The notes below the pieces were generated by a model. The model was given only the letters and a program-made list of their open reading frames with translations, had not been told where the DNA came from and did no database searches. Made by a program: the position numbers and the translations under genes. A stretch of 64,000 nucleotides of DNA from Zhengitettix transpicula (Eukaryota; Arthropoda; Insecta; Orthoptera; Tetrigidae): the NCBI GenBank assembly GCA_037074705.1, contig CM073594.1, forward strand, positions 74,572,509-74,636,508. The letters are read 5' to 3'. Shown piece after piece: positions 59,351 through 64,000 of the stretch (position 1 is its first letter; every line of letters starts with the position of its first letter).

Positions 59351-60450
59351 TATCATCTGTTAATTGGTTGCATTATATAATTAGTAATTGACCTTAATGT
59401 CGCATATATATTTACAAATGACTTTACTTATGGGGGAAAAAATGTTATTTGTTATTTGGTGATCCGATCCTGTCTGTGAACTTTGTTATACGCTGATCAG
59501 ATCTGTTTAGGCATGGAGAGTTTGATCTGGTAAACTGATGTAATGTAGAGGAAAAATCGCGTGAGGAGAATTTTACAATCATCCGAGAGTAGAGGTAAAA
59601 ATAAGAAAATTATTTAGACTAATTTATTGGACCAAATCTCTAAAATTAGAAGCCATATCTGGAAAGTGTTGCAACCACCTTTTACTCCAGAGCGGGGGAA
59701 ACAGAAGAAACTCACATTTGCTCTGATTATTTCTTTCTTGGTTCTTCGTCGTGGTGGCAGTCGGATCGGCGACTGAGCATCTGTTGTTATGCTTATTATT
59801 ATTCTAATTCCTCAGCGGAGCGAGGAGCCTTCTCGGGGAATTTGCATTCCGTGAATGTATAATCGGAGACTTTCAGTAACTTTCTTCACCGAGAGAAATC
59901 CGCTATCTTTCTCTCCACCCACCCTCCACTCCTGTTTAATCCTGCTCTTATTCTATTACGACAGGCAACTTAAAATCCAGGTAATCTCCCCAAGTCTCCT
60001 TATTTCAGTGTTTTCGTACAAAGTAAGTCAATAATCTATTTTCGTTCCCTGACGTATTCTTTTTTCATTTCTCAGAGTCATACATTTTTCAACAAAATCG
60101 CTAAAAATTTCCACTTTTGCCTGGAGCGTTCCTCTCAGACAGACACGATTCAGAGCAATAAATCATTCCTACCGTCATCTAAAGCTTCTATGTTCTCCAA
60201 ATAATAATTCGAACGACCATTTTAATGTTTTTTTACAGTCTAACATGTTTGGGTTTGATATTGTGAAATTTATCTACAAGAAATGTTTGAAATATTAACT
60301 CCGCGTGGTTGTAGTTGAATTCTATATTTCATAAAATTAACAGCGTTGAAGAAGTTTCCAATACAGAAAGAACGCCAGTTAATTTAATTAATCAAAGTCT
60401 GTAATAATCATTCAAATGGCAGTTTCACTTTTAAATTCAATTATAATATA
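59351..60450. other. No recognisable gene
   Basis: A+T-rich; short motif-free frames. Confidence 0.5.
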
Positions 60451-60454
60451 TATT

Positions 60455-61488
60455 TTAATAATCAAAAGGATTAAATTAAATAGATTAATTCCCTCAAGTT
60501 GGTGAAGCCAAATGTTACATACAACACATAATTAAAATAATTAAATGGTTGGCCACACGTTGATGACGCCAAAATGTAATAAACAAACTATAATTAATTA
60601 ATTTTGGTTTTTTATAAATGACTTTATTTTATTAAAATTTAAAATCAAAGGATGCTAAATAATTTACAAAATTAAAACTTCACAAAACAATTAATTTATT
60701 CAAAATTTCTTGATGTGTTTTATTTACATTCGTGTTCTTACTATTTTAAATATTTTATCTACTCTTATTTCAGGGTCGTTTAAGTAAAGAACCAACCTAT
60801 TTTCACATTCAAATTAACGATAAAATTTTTACATTAGAGTTAGACAACAAAATGAACTTGAATCCGAAATCTGACGATTTGATCCTTATTTAACGTTTAC
60901 AAAACTTTTATAAAATTTCTCTCTCTACTTACAGTGTCTTTGCTGGTACCAGGCATTCGTTTGGACTCTGATGCACTATTCACATATAACAGACCATAAT
61001 TCCACAGACTTTAATTCTTGTTTCAAAAACACTGTCCAAAACTTTTGTATCTATCAACTGGATTGATTACTCCGTACAACACCTGTGGTCCTCTGCATTA
61101 AGTCTCTCTCTCCAGCAAATATTGTATTTCTCGTTCTGATTAATGGTCAATCACATTGTTATCGACTCCTTCTCAAGGAAATTTGCAATTTTGAATTTTT
61201 ACTGTGGCTTTACTTATTGAATTATGTGTCCAAACCTTACTCGATGAAATTCTTATGTGCCACACTACTCTTAATAAAGTCTTGCCTGCTACTCTTTACT
61301 CGATGAAGATCTGCCCGCGACTTTTACTCGATGAATTCCTGTCCGCAACTGCCGTCGTGAGCCCGGAGTTTTTAAACTCTCGCCGCCGACAAAGGCACGC
61401 CTGTACATATTTTACCCATTGTTGTGTTTATATTCTCGCCGATAACAATCCACCACAAATTTCCAATTATCAATTCTCTAATTGCCTC

Positions 61489-61493
<5 letters not shown>
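60455..61493 (-). repeat. LTR-like repeat copy F
   Basis: Contains the family's terminal block twice: CAAGTTGGTGAAGCCAAATG, then CCACACGTTGATGACGCCAA. These are followed by TTTCAGGGTCGTTTAAG and GAAATCTGACG (60868-60878). It ends at a long TA run. The left end is decayed, so the boundary is approximate (within about 15 bases). Confidence 0.55.

Positions 61494-61522
<29 letters not shown>
61494..61522. repeat. (TA)n microsatellite
   Basis: TA run adjoining LTR-like copy F. Confidence 0.9.
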
Positions 61523-61524
<2 letters not shown>

Positions 61525-61840
61525 TATATTTTCCTGAATTTATAAAAATCAACTTTCAACGTAATCCGAAAATAATAATAACGGTATATGCTGAATGTAT
61601 ATCTAGAATAAAATATTAATATATTCTCAACCTGCATAGGAATAATCACAGAGGTAGAAAAATAGTTCCTTACAGCGGAAAACAAGCTCCGTAATTACAG
61701 AAGATTTTTAAAAAAATTGATTTATTTACAGTGACGTCAACAGCTTTGGTTATTAGCGACTCGTTATGAGAATTCATTTTTTCCTTTGTCAGGGGACTGA
61801 TTTGACGAGATTTTTCTCTCACGCACACAAACATCCATGC

Positions 61841-61914
61841 CCTCGTCGGGATTCGAACCCCGGGACCTCTGTGATGCGAGGCAGCCACGCTGACCCCTAC
61901 AACACAGGTCGGCT
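61841..61914 (-). repeat. tRNA-derived repeat (SINE head)
   Basis: The minus strand carries a good B box (GGGGTTCGAATCCCGAC). An A-box-like TAGGGGTCAGCGTGGCTGCC precedes it by about 25 bases. The acceptor stem is not convincing. The best preserved of the three tRNA-like loci in the window. Confidence 0.65.
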
Positions 61915-62138
61915 AGGAAGACTTTACAAAACACACAGTAGAATAATTACTATTATCCGACATTTTAATATCACAATCAATAAATATTCCAATATATATA
62001 TATGAAAAAAATTTAATAAAGGAATTAACATAAATATAATTTCACAATGTTTGGCACTTAATTTGGGATTATATTAGGTGTACATTGGAGTAATTGAAGA
62101 CAAAAGGTTGTGATGTTATACTTTTATCAATTTCTTTG

Positions 62139-62478
62139 TAGAATATTTTCCAAGAGCACATAAAGAAGCCAGCAAGTCATACTAGAATATTTTACAGAGG
62201 CAAAAAAAATAATCTCGCTAATATTAGTATATTTTTCAACGGTGGAAAATTAATCTCGCGCCTAATAGGATATTTTGCAAGGGCGAAAGAATAATATCGC
62301 TAAAAATGGAATATTTTCATAGACCGGAAAAATAAGATCCTAGTTAAAGAAGAATATTTTAGCAAGACAGAATAATACGCTTGGTGGTTACAGAAAAATA
62401 TTTTCGGAGAGTGAAGCATTATTCGGTTGATTATGGAATATTTACTGATGGCAGAACATTCTTCGAATGACGGTAGAA
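62139..62478. repeat. Minisatellite, ~41 bp unit, about eight copies
   Basis: Repeats of GAATATTTT, a purine-rich CAAGGGCGAAA-type stretch, then AATAATCTCGCTAA. Unit starts lie near 62142, 62183, 62226, 62267, 62308, 62349, 62394 and 62436. Units are diverged but keep phase. Confidence 0.8.
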
Positions 62479-63001
62479 ATACGTTTTCTAGAGTGGAATT
62501 TTCTGCTTTCCTTTTTAAATCTGAACCGAGCCACAAGTAGCTGGTTCGTTTTGTCCTTCACGCGTTTTCCTGTGAAGACATTAAAAAAATTCTTAACTCC
62601 TAAAATGTTACGAAATAGAGAACAGAACGTCTGCTAATTAAATTAATTACTTGCCAACTTACAACAGATAATTGAAAGGTATTAAATTGTGTGAATTTGC
62701 TGTTTTTACTTGTCTACTGCTCCATTTAACATGTGATAGTTTGGTGTTTCTCCTTTGGGATCTTTCACACTAAACAAGGATTTCCACGACAAAAAATCAT
62801 GTAATATTGAATTCGCATTTTCTAGGACTTATACATACCGTATCCTTCAGTCTTCCTTACGGAATCGTCCTTGATACATTTAGATAAACGAGCCTTGTGG
62901 TTTCCTACATAGTTAGATTTTCAACCTGATCAAACTGATGTGGATCGTATCAGAGGAAACAGCCTGACCAACCTAATTAACATTTTCCCCGTTAAAGATA
63001 T
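62479..63001. other. No recognisable gene
   Basis: Motif-free sequence leading to LTR-like copy G. Confidence 0.5.
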
Positions 63002-63932
63002 TGTAATGATAAAAGGGCAATTAAAAGAATTAATAATTAGAGATTATTGAACTGAATTGTTATCGGCAAACACACAGAGATACAATAATGGACGAGAAAT
63101 CAGGCCAAGACATTGTTGGTCTTAGTGCGCGTAAGTCGATGGAGCAGCAGTCAGCCATGAGACCTTGCTGAATATGGAAGGAACTAAAATTTAGCAGTCT
63201 GGTTTTGAACACCAACCGAGGAATTTAGCAAATTATGTTCTCGCGAGTAACCAAGTAGCGGTCGAGCAAAGTTGCTTGTTACCGGCTGATATTGGTCGTA
63301 TTTACCCTACGGTATTGAAGAACTTTTAAAGTAAAGTCGACAGATATAAAGGGGGCGAAAGTTCTTGAACAATTGGCCGGAATTTAGCAAAGTGAACCAT
63401 GAGTAAATTCAGTGGTAAATGGCCTGTTAAATTGTTCGAGGTGAGAGTCTGTCGCAAAATATCTACAATTGCCCTGGTACCGGTACAAAAAGGGAGTAAA
63501 GGAAACATATAAAATACATATTGTAAACTTTAATAAAATATAAAATACCGTCAGATTTCGATTTCATTTCGTTTTTATTTCGTTTTATTTGATTACAAAA
63601 TATTTGTCAGTAGTTGAATTGTAAAATTAATTGTTCTTTATTTAAAAGGCTCAATAAAGACCCTGAGATAAGAGAAAAGGACATTTTTGTATAAAATTGT
63701 TGTAAAGTTCAGAAAGTAATTTGCTTTCATAAGGTAAATAGCTGTGCATAATAAAATAATTGGTTAAGTAAATTGAATAAATGTTATTAATTCATGCTCA
63801 TTTCATTAAATAATTTCCAATGATTGGTTCAATTTAATTATTTATCTTCATTTTTGAGTAATCACATTTTGATACCTTAACGTGTGGAAAATCAAATCAT
63901 TTAATAATTGACGACTTTTATTGGTTATTACA
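63002..63932 (+). repeat. LTR-like repeat copy G (solo LTR with ATAT target duplication)
   Basis: Starts TGTAATGATAAAAGG and ends GGTTATTACA. It is flanked by ATAT at 62998-63001 and 63933-63936. It contains GGCCTGTTAAATTG, GGTACCGGTAC, ACATATAAAATAC (TATA-like, about 63507), CCGTCAGATTTCG (63548-63560), and CAATAAAGACCCTGAGATAA (63652-63671), where AATAAA may be the polyadenylation signal. That order (TATA, initiator, AATAAA) is LTR-like. No internal sequence or second LTR is present. Confidence 0.7.
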
Positions 63933-64000
63933 ATATATATGTGAAAATGTCCTTGATAGAGTCCCATAATCCTGTGGTGAATAAGGTTAACCCAGTTAAT

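Noticed and set aside
62139..62478. CRISPR-like array
   Set aside because: Unit copies are diverged throughout with no constant repeat/variable spacer pattern, and the context is eukaryotic.

Overview
This window looks like repeat-dense, A+T-rich nuclear DNA from an arthropod, most likely an insect. The evidence is several mariner (DD34D) families, a Jockey-type non-LTR retrotransposon, Penelope-like remnants, tRNA-derived short repeats and long AT/CA/CT microsatellites. There is no operon structure and no prokaryotic signal. The species cannot be named from the sequence. I found no host protein-coding gene I could support: every recognisable coding region belongs to a mobile element.

Layout. 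From 1 to 16 kb the window holds a satellite-like unit, a reverse-transcriptase (RT) fragment, two tandem copies of a ~520 bp poly(A) retroposon, and four copies of a ~1 kb LTR-like repeat (two of them abutting head to head). From 19 to 21.5 kb two unrelated RT pseudogene fragments meet 5' end to 5' end. From 22.8 to 28 kb there is a cluster of inverted-repeat (foldback) structures, several carrying hammerhead-ribozyme-like cores, plus remnants of a DNA transposon with CTCTCGAGAG palindromes. From 30 to 38 kb there are more retroposon copies, an internally deleted mariner and another LTR-like copy. From 40 to 48.7 kb there is a candidate terminal-inverted-repeat element, a Penelope-like GIY-YIG endonuclease remnant followed by a hammerhead-like motif, a degenerate satellite array, and a full-length but broken mariner that ends that array. 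From 51.7 to 57.5 kb a mariner element is split by an apparently intact 4.6 kb Jockey-like retrotransposon with a clean 12 bp target-site duplication. The last 6 kb hold one retroposon, two LTR-like copies, a 41 bp minisatellite and a tRNA-like repeat.

How the parts relate. The window is a record of successive insertions. The only element that looks capable of activity is the two-ORF retrotransposon at 51830-56398, whose ORF1 stop and ORF2 start overlap in TAATG. The most interesting theme is the repeated pattern CTGANGA - hairpin - GAAAC in at least six stem-II versions. One copy lies just downstream of a recognisable Penelope GIY-YIG domain, which suggests these are hammerhead-bearing tails of several Penelope-like families. 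All element identities come from reading motifs by eye; no database search was possible.
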